From positions 3,968,001-4,032,000 of the forward strand of contig CP082230.1 in NCBI GenBank assembly GCA_019856515.1: a stretch of 64,000 nucleotides of DNA, given 5' to 3'. This DNA comes from Prolixibacteraceae bacterium. GTDB lineage: Bacteria > Bacteroidota > Bacteroidia > Bacteroidales > Prolixibacteraceae. Each line of letters starts with the position of its first letter. The stretch's first letter is position 1. Made by a program: the position numbers and the translations under genes. Below the pieces are notes generated by a model. The model worked only from the letters and a program-made list of their open reading frames with translations, was not told the origin of the DNA and made no database searches. Below, piece by piece: positions 26,292 to 35,308 of this stretch.

Positions 26292-28694
26292 TTAAAGACG
26301 TATCGTAAGTCCCAGTGCAAAATTGATCCCTGCCTGTGGATACCATCCGATGTCGTTGTTTCTTGTGCCACCAACATAAGAAGAGTAAACCCATGCATTG
26401 GTCTCATACTCTTGTGCGAAGATATTATTTACCTGTCCCCAAATCATAAGTCTCTTCAACCCTCTAATGGTTGGTTCATAACTCGCTTTGATATTGGTAA
26501 AACTGTAGGCATCAATCTTTCTATCTGAACTGCTCGTGTTATCCATAAACTGTGCTCCTACATATTGTGTAGTCCAAGATATATCAAGATCTTCAGTAGC
26601 ATGCATCGTGGCAATAATGTTACCTACTACATTAGGCGAGTAGGCGATATCTGTAGTCCCCAATGACTCTTCTTTCTGACCTAGATAGTTCCAATCAGCA
26701 TCATAGTCATCCACATAAGAGGTGAAATCCTTGATCTTATTTTGTGAGAATGCAATATTACCTGAAAGATCAAACATCTTATTAAGACGTGCTCCTGCAG
26801 ATAGCTCAATACCCAAACGATAACTGTCTGGTGTGTTTATCATGATCGCTGACCCTACATCGTTCAACTCCCCAGTGTTCACCAATTGATCTTTGTACTG
26901 CATATAGTAAAAATTGGTTGAGAACTGTACTGTCTTCGTATGGTAGTTAAATCCTAGCTCTGTATCATAAAGTCTCTCTGGGGTAGGCTTCTTATTTGTT
27001 GGTGCATCCACAAAATCAGAACGCTTTGGTTCTTTATGTGCCACCGCAAAACTAACATAACTGTCCCATGCTTGGCTTGGGGCTAGATAAAGACCCAACT
27101 TAGGGTTGAAGAAATTATAGTTATACGACTGATCAATATTAACCATATTATCATCCGTACCGCTAATAACATAGTCTACATGTCTATATTGAACATCTCC
27201 CATTACAGAGAGTTGGTCTGTTATATTGGCATTTAACTTGGCATATATATTACCATCCTTCTTGGTTCCATTACCACGATACCACTCATCTTCATAAGGT
27301 ACATTGACTTTCTCTGCCCATAATATCTCTCCAAAGTGGTCTCCATCATACTTGTTCCACGCTCCACCAACAATGAAATCTCCAAAAGGAAGAGGTTGTT
27401 TGAAGGAGGTCGTAAAACCATAGAAGGTATTATCTAGCCACTTCTGTGTAATGAAATCCATCTTCTCTGAAGTCGATGTTATGCCAAATTTCTTTGGTTT
27501 CTTGTTGTCTTTATAGCTCTCATAGTATCCCTCACCGAGTGTACTATGGAGCGCAACATTCCAAGTAGCTTTGTTGTCGAAGATATGGGTGTAGAACAGC
27601 TGGAAATGCGTCTGTACATAGTTGTCTGTTTGATTATCGTAATACTGAGTCTTACCATCGGCATCAGTATATACCCCTTCTGGATTATACGTTCTGTTAC
27701 CGGCTTTAAGACTGTCGTTAGGAACTCCTGACCATGCCTGGTAGGTCTTCTCTTTTCCTGTGAAAACATTCATCTTTACAATGTTGTTCTCTGAATAGTA
27801 GCCTCCCGAAACATAGTAGGATTGAAGATCCGAAGTAGCTCTGTCTATATAACCATCACTGTTGATAAAACTTGCTCTCGCATCAAAGCTAAAATGGTTG
27901 TTGATTAAACCCGTTCCCACTTTGACCGTGTTTTTAAATGAAGCGAATGATCCTGCCATTGAGTTTAACTCGGCATAAGGCTCCGTGTCAGGTGCTGCTG
28001 TTTGAATATTTACTGTGGCACCAAAAGCGGCTGCTCCGTTGGTTGAGGTTCCAACTCCACGTTGTACCTGCACATTCTGAACCGAAGACCCAAAATCAGG
28101 CATGTTGACCCAAAATACATTCTGACTCTCCGAATCGTTAAGTGGGATACCATCAACGGTAATATTAATACGCGACTGGTCCGTTCCACGGATCTTCATC
28201 GACGTATAACCAATTCCAGTACCTGCATCCGAACTTACAACCAACGAAGGAGTGTTGTTCAATAGATAAGGAAGATCCTGACCCGTATTCTTCTGATCCA
28301 ACACCTCTTTCGAGATATTCGAATAGGTGAAAGGCGCTTTCTCTCCAGCCCTTGTCGCTTCAACTAGAATTTCATCAACATTTTGCAACGAGGGTTTAAG
28401 TATGATTGTTAATGTTTTGCTTTGAGGGGTCTTGACTGAAATAACCTGCTTGTTATACCCCATATAACTCACATCAATAGCGTAAGTCCCTTTGTTTTTA
28501 ACCTCTAAAGTGAAATTTCCATTGAAGTCCGTAACATCTCCTTTGGAGCTTCCTTCAATGGCAACGGCTGCCCCAGGAATGGGCGATTGGTTTTCATCTA
28601 CCACAACACCCTTGATGGTCTGTTGGGCATACAATGAAAAAGATAATGTGGTTAAAATAAGTGCTAAGAATAGATTTCTCATGTTGTTTTTCAT
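26292..28694 (-). CDS. TonB-dependent receptor under TPP riboswitch; probable thiamine importer
   Basis: About 800 aa. A signal peptide (MRNLFLALILTTLSFSLYAQ) is followed by a CarboxypepD_reg-like domain (TIKGVVVDENQSPIPGAAV, about residues 25-110), a TonB plug (MKIRGTDQSRINITVDGIPLND, about 120-230), and a beta-barrel ending in an aromatic-poor strand with terminal ALGLTIRL. The TPP riboswitch just upstream is strong evidence that it imports thiamine or a thiamine precursor across the outer membrane; receptors under TPP control are known in Bacteroidota. The frame extends to ATG 28718, but ATG 28694 or 28682 gives a more normal signal peptide. No pnuT or tnr3-type gene follows in the window, so the inner membrane partner must be elsewhere. 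Confidence 0.9.
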   Translation of the reverse strand: MKNNMRNLFLALILTTLSFSLYAQQTIKGVVVDENQSPIPGAAVAIEGSSKGDVTDFNGNFTLEVKNKGTYAIDVSYMGYNKQVISVKTPQSKTLTIILKPSLQNVDEILVEATRAGEKAPFTYSNISKEVLDQKNTGQDLPYLLNNTPSLVVSSDAGTGIGYTSMKIRGTDQSRINITVDGIPLNDSESQNVFWVNMPDFGSSVQNVQVQRGVGTSTNGAAAFGATVNIQTAAPDTEPYAELNSMAGSFASFKNTVKVGTGLINNHFSFDARASFINSDGYIDRATSDLQSYYVSGGYYSENNIVKMNVFTGKEKTYQAWSGVPNDSLKAGNRTYNPEGVYTDADGKTQYYDNQTDNYVQTHFQLFYTHIFDNKATWNVALHSTLGEGYYESYKDNKKPKKFGITSTSEKMDFITQKWLDNTFYGFTTSFKQPLPFGDFIVGGAWNKYDGDHFGEILWAEKVNVPYEDEWYRGNGTKKDGNIYAKLNANITDQLSVMGDVQYRHVDYVISGTDDNMVNIDQSYNYNFFNPKLGLYLAPSQAWDSYVSFAVAHKEPKRSDFVDAPTNKKPTPERLYDTELGFNYHTKTVQFSTNFYYMQYKDQLVNTGELNDVGSAIMINTPDSYRLGIELSAGARLNKMFDLSGNIAFSQNKIKDFTSYVDDYDADWNYLGQKEESLGTTDIAYSPNVVGNIIATMHATEDLDISWTTQYVGAQFMDNTSSSDRKIDAYSFTNIKASYEPTIRGLKRLMIWGQVNNIFAQEYETNAWVYSSYVGGTRNNDIGWYPQAGINFALGLTIRL

Positions 28695-28737
28695 TACTGT
28701 TAAAATGAATACAAACATGGAGGATACGTGGATCTAC

Positions 28738-28832
28738 AAATTCCCTAAGCAGGATTATCTCCTCAGGTTCAAAGGGTCTGATCTCAGCCTGAATGCTTTT
28801 ATTCGCATAGGCACCCCCATCGTTTCGTGTTC
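28738..28832 (-). promoter_or_regulatory. TPP (thiamine pyrophosphate) riboswitch, THI element
   Basis: Read on the minus strand the region contains GGGGGTGCC, then GGCTGAGATCAGACCC, TTTGAACCTGAGGAGATAAT and CCTGCTTAGGGA, i.e. the conserved CUGAGA and ACCUGA-GGAUAAU-type cores with closing P1 arms of the TPP aptamer. It ends 44 bases before the chosen receptor start and no terminator stem with U-run follows, so control is probably at translation initiation by masking the start region when TPP is bound. Confidence 0.92.
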
Positions 28833-28850
28833 TTAATTAATTACTGCATG

Positions 28851-28884
28851 CAAAGGTAAAGCTAATAATTGGATAATAATTCAA
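28851..28884 (-). promoter_or_regulatory. Putative promoter upstream of the TPP riboswitch
   Basis: On the minus strand TACCTTTG (complement of 28851-28858) and TTG (complement of 28882-28884) are 23 bases apart. The -7 box fits the Bacteroidota consensus; the spacing is slightly long. It would start transcription just before the aptamer. Confidence 0.5.
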
Positions 28885-29525
28885 AACCAGCCTCTATATT
28901 TGATAATAACGGATATAATAGTCTTATTATTTAGAATGATTTAAATTATATCTCCTAATTGTAATGCATTGTATCTCAATTATAAATGGGGGATTGTATT
29001 ATTTCGGTGTGAGAAGAAACAGGACCAACTCTAAATATCATAACTCCTATTTATTTTACCATCATTCATCTTATTATCGACTCTTCTCAACAAAAAATAA
29101 TCCCAGCTCCCAAAATAAATCCCACTTTCCAATAACAATAATTCCACCTTCCCAAAAATAATTTCTCTCTCTTAATGAAAAAGAGCAATCCCTTCGCCTC
29201 TCAGTATTCAACTCCTCTCTTCCTTAATTTCTCTATCCCTCCCTTATACCTCCCCTATATTTGCCTTACCCTTCATCTACCTTAGCCATACGCTTAAGTT
29301 ACCTTTTGGTGCTATTTAGGTAAGGGAAGGGTAACTTAAGGGTAAGTTTAGGGTAACTTTAGTATAGGGATGGTCCCTGTTTGAACCCTTTAAAAAAGCC
29401 GTTTAGATCATTGTTCAAACAGGAACTTCGCTTCCCTATATGTTGCAGAGAAACGATGATCGCGTTTAAACTCAATATGGTTAAATAAAAAAGATTGGAA
29501 GACGTGAATATTTATGTAATGTAGA
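28885..29525. other. Gene-free stretch with a dispersed repeat and a hairpin
   Basis: About 640 bp without a credible gene. The first 400 bp are AT- and pyrimidine-rich. A dispersed ~78-bp repeat lies at 29298-29375 (listed separately) and a perfect 11-bp inverted repeat, CCTGTTTGAAC at 29376-29386 with its complement at 29413-29423, follows it directly. Nothing else is recognised. Confidence 0.5.
29298..29375 (-). repeat. Dispersed ~78-bp repeat, copy 1 (inverted relative to copy 2)
   Basis: On the minus strand this reads ACCATCCCTATACTAAAG and continues with alternating GTTACCCT/CTTACCCT units up to ATAGCACCAAAAGGTAA. The segment at 60138-60216 on the plus strand has the same order of elements with about 90 percent identity by eye. 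It is low in complexity, with several tandem GGGTAACTT-like units, and is non-coding. Confidence 0.75.
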
Positions 29526-30158
29526 TCAGTGTTTATAAATAGGTGTTTTGATTGCTATTTCAAGGGCTTCTTCTTTTCCTTTTGCTTGCCATAAGAATGT
29601 GCATTGGACATTAAGTTTCTTCACCTTTTTATCCATATGATCGTAACAATCAATCAAAGCGTTTGCTGTCATTATATGATTATGAATAACAATATTTCCG
29701 ATGTCACCACTTCCGATATTAAGTTGTTCCTGAATGGGTCCAGAAGAAGAAGTGAGTATTCTATAACCCTCATTTGGTGTTTTTTCAACACAGTACCTTG
29801 CAGTCCAGTTGTTCCTGTAGTTGAAGTGCACTATTGTTTTGTGTTCACTAACTTTGTATTCTATATTTCTAGGAATCTCGATTTCAATGGTAGGGAATTC
29901 TCCACTAATATATGATAAATGTCCTGCCTGTATAAATCTTACAGGTCCCATTTTATCACCAGTTTCATACTGTTTAAGTAGATATTTATTATGTTTTCCG
30001 TTTCCATTAAAATCAATTGGAGAGTCGGATATCATATCTACTAATTGATAGGCTCCTAGGAATTGACTTGGAAGTTTCTGAGCGTCAATCATGACTTCTT
30101 TCTGGCATGAAAATAATCCTGCAAAGAGTAGGGTTGTTAATAATGCTATTTTCTTCAT
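29526..30158 (-). CDS. Small secreted lipoprotein of unknown function (paralogue of 61351-61962)
   Basis: A 210-aa protein with a lipoprotein signal (MKKIALLTTLLFAGLFSC, Cys18). After the lipobox come LPSQFLGAYQLVDM and an acidic Asp/Asn loop SPIDFNGNGKHNKYLL, similar to the DxNxDG loops that bind calcium, then a beta-rich remainder. The order of elements matches the lipoprotein at 61351-61962 (LPMEMRGLYKLIEA, SIDINNDGIESVD, then FPRSSKY against IPRNIEY), so the two are divergent paralogues. I do not recognise a named family; a lipocalin-like or calycin-like fold is possible but unproven. It stands alone, with the repeat island upstream. Confidence 0.75.
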   Translation of the reverse strand: MKKIALLTTLLFAGLFSCQKEVMIDAQKLPSQFLGAYQLVDMISDSPIDFNGNGKHNKYLLKQYETGDKMGPVRFIQAGHLSYISGEFPTIEIEIPRNIEYKVSEHKTIVHFNYRNNWTARYCVEKTPNEGYRILTSSSGPIQEQLNIGSGDIGNIVIHNHIMTANALIDCYDHMDKKVKKLNVQCTFLWQAKGKEEALEIAIKTPIYKH

Positions 30159-30716
30159 ATTATAAAGTTCGTGATGTTATGGCTATGTAAAATATTAAAA
30201 AAAAGTTTTTTTAATTATTAACCCGACGGCACCATTATTCAGTTGATTTATATATGATACTTGTAAGATATTACAAGTATCATAAAATTGTTATGCTTCC
30301 TTTGGATTAATAGATAATAACTCCTATTCTGGCCTAATTATAAGGAATAGTTCATTACCTAGTTCTGTTTTATGATCAAAAACAGAAGCTGAAGAAGGAG
30401 AATCATACAATCAGTGATAAAATTAGTTTCTTCATTATAAAAATAGTTAAATTATATTATTGTAATGATAAGGTTTTAATACAAATTTATTTTGTGTTTG
30501 TTATGTTTAACATATGAGGCGAGTGGGGGTGAAATGTCTTTTGAAGTAATGTGTTAGTTGTGTCTTTAGATGTTATAGGGCTATTGTTGTTCGCAATATA
30601 TGTGATTTGAAAATATTGCCATGTCATTTTTGTGTTTTTATTAAGGTTCTTTTTGTGTAATTAATCATGGGTTTGATTTTAGCCTTGTGGCCTATTCTAA
30701 AATGGATGATATGTTT
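30159..30716. other. Upstream region of lipoprotein gene with segment shared with 63765-63826
   Basis: About 560 bp of AT-rich DNA with no credible gene. The segment at about 30571-30640 (GGGCTATTGTTGTTC, later AAAATATTGCCATGTCATTTTT) closely resembles 63765-63826 upstream of the other lipoprotein locus, in the same orientation. This may be a promoter or regulatory block copied with the lipoprotein genes. Confidence 0.55.
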
Positions 30717-31164
30717 GTGCCAATTCATTGGCACGCCTTGCGCTTAGTGGTGATGCATGGTAATATAGCCACGGATTAGACGGATTTTTACGGATCTGGT
30801 TGAAGTGCAAGGGAAATTGAACCACTAAGGCACGAAGACACGAAGGGTTGATGCGCAAGGATGGTACACCGATGAAAGGGATCTTTTTATGATTACGTAG
30901 AGGCGCGATGCTCGCGTCTATTGGATACTTCAACAGCCCCGAATGGGGTGACCGAACGTAGCCCAATGGTGAAATGGATATGAAGTGCTTTAGCTCTGAA
31001 TAAGGAATGGAGCCTTGGGTTAGCACCACTCACCTACATCCAAGGGCTGAAAGCCTGACCCCTCAGATCGTAGTTGACTCATATGAATGGAAGACAAGAA
31101 ATTCATAGCCATGTATTTGACGGATTCTCACAGATCTTAGTTGATGTGTAGGGGTATGGGACAG

Positions 31165-31310
31165 CCGCTGGGAACGGGGTGCTCCAGCTCGGCATCGTGT
31201 GTCAACTTTACTATTGAGCAACTTGTCCGTGATGTAACATACGCAGATGAATACTAAGGTTGTCGCTCTCTTGGGGTACGATGCCGAGCGGAGCACCCCG
31301 TTCCCAGTGG
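31165..31310. repeat. Long hairpin module, copy 1
   Basis: Left arm 31165-31198 (starting CCGCTGGGAACGGGG) pairs with right arm 31278-31310 (ending CGTTCCCAGTGG); the spacer is 79 bases. The arms match over almost their whole 33-34 bases. Confidence 0.8.
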
Positions 31311-31849
31311 ATGGCACACAGATGAAACAGACCTTTTTATGACTACGTAGAGGCGCGATGCTCGCGTCTATTGGATAGCTAATTTCATTGAGGTGGATTT
31401 GCGTAGTTTGTGCCAATTCATTGGCACGCCATGCGCTTAGTGGTGATACATGGTAATATAGCCACGGATTAGACGGATTTTTACGGATCTGGTTGATGTG
31501 CAAGGGAAATTGAACCGCTAAGGCACGAAGGGTTGATGCGCATGGATGGTACACCGATAAAACAGATCTTTTTATGACTACGTAGAGGCGCGATGTTCGC
31601 GTCTATTGGATACTTCAACAGCCCCGAATGGGGTGACCTAACCTAGCCCAATGGTGAAATGGATATGAAGTGCTTTAGCTCTGAATAAGGAATGGAGCCT
31701 TGGGTTAGAACCACTCACCTACATCCAAGGGCTGAAAGCCTGACCCCTCAGATCGTAGTTAACTTATATAAATGGAAGACAAGAAATTCATAGCCATGTA
31801 TTTGACGGATTCTCACAGATCTTAGTTGATGTGTAGCGTTATGGAACAG

Positions 31850-31992
31850 CCGCTGGGAACGCTGAGCTCCAGCTCGGCATCGTGTGTCAACTTTACCATT
31901 GAGCAACTTGTCCATGATGTAACATACGATGAATACTAAGGTTGTCGCTCTCTTGTCGTACGATGCCGAGCGGAGCACCCCGTTCCCAGTGG
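31850..31992. repeat. Long hairpin module, copy 2 (arms partly mismatched)
   Basis: Left arm 31850-31883 has GCTGAGCTCC in the variable core while right arm 31960-31992 has GGAGCACCCC, so the centre of this copy no longer pairs, unlike the other three. Confidence 0.75.
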
Positions 31993-32548
31993 ATGGCACA
32001 CAGATGAAACAGACCTTTTTATGACTACGTAGAGGCGCGATGTTCGCGTCTATTGGATAGCTAATTTCATTGACGTGGATTTGCGTAGTTTGTGTCAATT
32101 TATTGGCACGCCTTGCGCTTAGTGGCGATACATGGTAATATAGCCACGGATTCAACGGATTTGACGGATTTTTACGGATCTGGTTGATGTGCAAGGGAAA
32201 TTGAACCGCTAAGGCACGAAGACACGAAGGGTTGATGCGCATGGATGGTACACCGATAAAAGGGATCTTTTTATGACTACGTAGAGGCGCGATGTTCGCG
32301 TCTATTGGATACTTCAACAGCCCCGAATGGGGTGACCTAACCTAGCCCAATGGTGAAATGGATATGAAGTGCTTTAGCTCTGAATAAGGAATGGAGCCTT
32401 GGGTTAGCACCACTCACCTACATCTAAGGGCTGAAAGCCTGACCCCTCAGATCGTAGTTAACTTATATAAATGGAAGACAAGAAATTCATAGCCATGTAT
32501 TTGACGGATTCTCACAGATCTTAGTTGATGTGTAGGGGTATGGGACAG

Positions 32549-32693
32549 CCGCTGGGAACGGGGTGCTCCGCTCGGCATCGTGTGTCAACTTTACCATTGA
32601 GCAACTTGTCCGTGATGCAACCTACGCAGATGAATACTAAGGTTGTCGCTCTCTTGTGGTACGATGCCGAGCGGAGCACCCCGTTCCCAGTGG
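32549..32693. repeat. Long hairpin module, copy 3
   Basis: Left arm 32549-32581 and right arm 32661-32693 pair at 32 of 33 positions by eye, with core GGGGTGCTCC opposite GGAGCACCCC. The two extra bases seen in the other left arms are missing, making this the most regular copy. Confidence 0.8.
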
Positions 32694-33494
32694 ATGGCAC
32701 ACAGATGAAACAGATCTTTTTATGACTACGTAGAGGCGTGATGCTCGCGTCTATTGGATAGCTAATTTCATTGAGGTGGATTTGCGTAGTTTGTGTCAAT
32801 GCCTCGGCACGCCTTGCGCTTAGTGGCGATACATGGTAATATAGCCACGGATTCAACGGATTTGACGGATTTCTACGGATCTTGGTTGATGTGCAAGGGA
32901 AATTGAACCGCTAAGGCACGAAGACACGAAGGGTTGATGCGCATGGATGGTACACCGATGAAAGGGATCTTTTTATGTCTACGTAGAGGCGCGATGCTCG
33001 CGTCTATTGGATAGCTAATTTCATGGACGTGGATTTGCGTAGTTTGTGCCAATTCATTGGCACGCCTTGCGCTTAGTGGTGATGCATGGTAATATAGCCA
33101 CGGATTCAACGGATTAGACGGATTTTTACGGATCTGGTTGATGTGCAAGGGAAATTGAACCGCTAAGGCACGAAGACACGAAGGGTTGATGCGCATGGAT
33201 GGTACACCGATGAAAGGGATCTTTTTATGACTACGTAGAGGCGCGATGTTCGCGTCTATTGGATACTTCAACAGCCCCGAATGGGGTGACCTAACCTAGC
33301 CCAATGGTGAAATGGATATGAAGTGCTTTAGCTCTGAATAAGGAATGGAGCCTTGGGTTAGCACCACTCACCTACATCCAAGGGCTGAAAGCCTGACCCC
33401 TCAGATCGTAGTTAACTTATATAAATGGAAGACAAGAAATTCATAGCCACGGATTTCTACGGATCTTGGTTGAGGTCCCAGCGTTATGGGACAG

Positions 33495-33637
33495 CCGCTG
33501 GGAACGCTGAGCTCCAGCTCGGCATCGTGTGTCAACTTTACTATTGAGCAACTTGTCCATGATGTAACATACGATGAATACTAAGGTTGTCGCTCTCTTG
33601 TGGTACGATGCCGAGCGGAGCTCAGCGTTCCCAGTGG
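33495..33637. repeat. Long hairpin module, copy 4 (alternative core)
   Basis: Left arm 33495-33528 and right arm 33605-33637 pair with core GCTGAGCTCC opposite GGAGCTCAGC. Both arms differ from copies 1 and 3 at the same positions, so pairing is kept. Confidence 0.8.
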
Positions 33638-33772
33638 ATGGGACACAGATGTAACTGATTAGACCGATGAAACAGATTTTTTTATGACTACGTAGAGGCG
33701 TGATGCTCGCGTCTATTGGATAGCTAATTTCATTGAGGTGGATTTGCGTAGTTTGTGCCAATTTATTGGCAC

Positions 33773-34027
33773 GTCGTGCGCCTCAAGATTGATTCTGGCT
33801 TTTTCGTTTAATTACGTTACCTAATACTTTGCATATCTCCATAATTATGATCATATTTACAGTGCAAAGAGATGGATATATCCTATGCTGTATAGCATGT
33901 TTATGGTGTCGTTTTTATTTCTATCTTTGCAGTGTGCTTACTAAAGGTTAATAATTGTAAAGATGATAGAGTTTTTGTTAAAATACTGCCGTAATCGATT
34001 GATTATCAGTATTGCCTTTTGTTTGCT
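33773..34027 (+). promoter_or_regulatory. CRISPR leader region
   Basis: About 255 bp of AT-rich, non-repetitive DNA between the last palindrome of the left block and the first CRISPR repeat. Position opposite the degenerate terminal repeat and the terminator marks this as the leader, so transcription of the array runs on the plus strand. No gene is seen. Confidence 0.65.
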
Positions 34028-35133
34028 GTCAGAGAGGTAGTTCCAGCGAGAGTAGGATTAAGACCATCAAGATGGATTTCAAAGACACACTGATATTAGT
34101 CAGAGAGGTAGTTCCAGCGAGAGTAGGATTAAGACTGAATTGTAGTTCGTTTACGCATCTTTAGAGATAGTCAGAGAGGTAGTTCCAGCGAGAGTAGGAT
34201 TAAGACCCTCAAAGTTCTTACGATACAACTTTAAGTTTGAGTCAGAGAGGTAGTTCCAGCGAGAGTAGGATTAAGACGGATTTCTCCTTGGTATTGTATT
34301 CTATCTCATGTCAGAGAGGTAGTTCCAGCGAGAGTAGGATTAAGACTGATGGACCGAAATCCATCAATAAATTATCCAGGGTCAGAGAGGTAGTTCCAGC
34401 GAGAGTAGGATTAAGACCTGGTTATTAACATCGTTAACTGTGTTAGCGTCGTCAGAGAGGTAGTTCCAGCGAGAGTAGGATTAAGACAATGTACTTAACT
34501 CCAATTGTTGCATTGGTGATGTCAGAGAGGTAGTTCCAGCGAGAGTAGGATTAAGACCGATTATTACTACTAATAGCATTTTTCTTGTCTTGTCAGAGAG
34601 GTAGTTCCAGCGAGAGTAGGATTAAGACAATCTAACTCCACACCTAGATCACTTGAGTACTCTGTCAGAGAGGTAGTTCCAGCGAGAGTAGGATTAAGAC
34701 TATTTGCAAACCATTTGCACTGTTTGCAAGAACGTTGTCAGAGAGGTAGTTCCAGCGAGAGTAGGATTAAGACATTGCTTTACGAATAAAACATACTCAT
34801 CCATGAAGTCAGAGAGGTAGTTCCAGCGAGAGTAGGATTAAGACTGTCTGTTTTAACCCAGACTGTTAGGCTTTCATCGGTCAGAGAGGTAGTTCCAGCG
34901 AGAGTAGGATTAAGACCTTCCGCCTTGGAGGATGCATATACGCGTCCTTGTCAGAGAGGTAGTTCCAGCGAGAGTAGGATTAAGACATTCCTCTTTCGAA
35001 GATTCAGGTGTTATTCCGTCTTGTCAGAGAGGTAGTTCCAGCGAGAGTAGGATTAAGACTTCATCGAAGATTTCTAGATGGTTCATTAGAATTATTGTCA
35101 GAGAGATAGTTTCAGCGAGAGTAGGATTAAGAA
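34028..35133 (+). CRISPR. CRISPR array, 16 repeats of 37 bp and 15 spacers, no cas genes in window
   Basis: The repeat starts GTCAGAGAGGTAG and ends GTAGGATTAAGAC and is identical in the first 15 copies (34028, 34099, 34170, 34241, 34310, 34381, 34451, 34521, 34592, 34664, 34737, 34808, 34880, 34950, 35023). The sixteenth copy (35097-35133) has three or so changes, including loss of the final C, as expected at the leader-distal end. Spacers are 32-37 bp and all different. The repeat ends in ATTAAGAC and lacks the 47-bp length of Bacteroidota type II-C arrays and the ACAAC end of type VI-B arrays, so a class 1 (type I or III) system is more likely, but subtype cannot be fixed without cas genes. 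Confidence 0.97.
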
Positions 35134-35170
35134 AAAGCATATTAGAACACTTGGTTCTGGTATGCTTTTT
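35132..35170 (+). terminator. Terminator at the distal end of the CRISPR array
   Basis: AAAAAGCATA (35132-35141) pairs with TATGCTTTTT (35161-35170), and AGAAC/GTTCT forms an inner stem. The last degenerate repeat runs directly into the stem, so pre-crRNA transcription would end here. Confidence 0.8.
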
Positions 35171-35197
35171 ATGTTATATGGTTGGGGTTTCCCTCAC

Positions 35198-35215
35198 GTG
35201 CCAATGAATTGGCAC
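35198..35215. repeat. 18-bp palindrome to the right of the CRISPR locus
   Basis: GTGCCAATGAATTGGCAC followed by AAACTATG. It mirrors the palindrome at 33755-33772 whose outer flank, read on the minus strand, is AAACTACG, so the CRISPR locus lies between inverted copies. The same element with its flank recurs at 60537-60554. Confidence 0.75.
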
Positions 35216-35308
35216 AAACTATGACGTATTGGGTGTGGAATGGATGGTGTGGTTTTTAGTTTGTGAGGGTTGTATGTTAGATTTGTGGACGTAGGATGAA
35301 ATGAGTCG

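Larger units (their letters stand above)
30717..33772. repeat. Left repeat block: ~690-bp modular tandem repeats
   Basis: An 18-bp palindrome GTGCCAATTCATTGGCAC or a variant recurs at 30717, 31410, 32092, 32793, 33046 and 33755, giving unit lengths of 693, 682, 701, 253 and 709 bp. A full unit holds, in order, the palindrome, an ACGGATT-rich piece, a GGCACGAAGACACGAAGGG piece, GAGGCGCGATGCTCGCGTC (itself a small hairpin), a CAGCCCCGAATGGGGTGACC hairpin, a piece ending CCAAGGGCTGAAAGCC, and a long inverted-repeat hairpin. The 253-bp unit lacks the later modules. Open frames here lie on the repeat period, have no start signals and show no protein character, so I call the block non-coding. Confidence 0.85.

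Noticed and set aside
30697..33761. Several minus-strand open frames of 106-189 codons with repeated peptide blocks
   Set aside because: They recur with the ~690-bp repeat period, share the same peptides in several copies, are rich in Arg, Ser and His without domains, and cross hairpins. They are translations of repeat DNA.
34237..35207. Plus-strand open frames of 63 and 91 codons within the CRISPR array
   Set aside because: They consist of the translated CRISPR repeat alternating with spacers.
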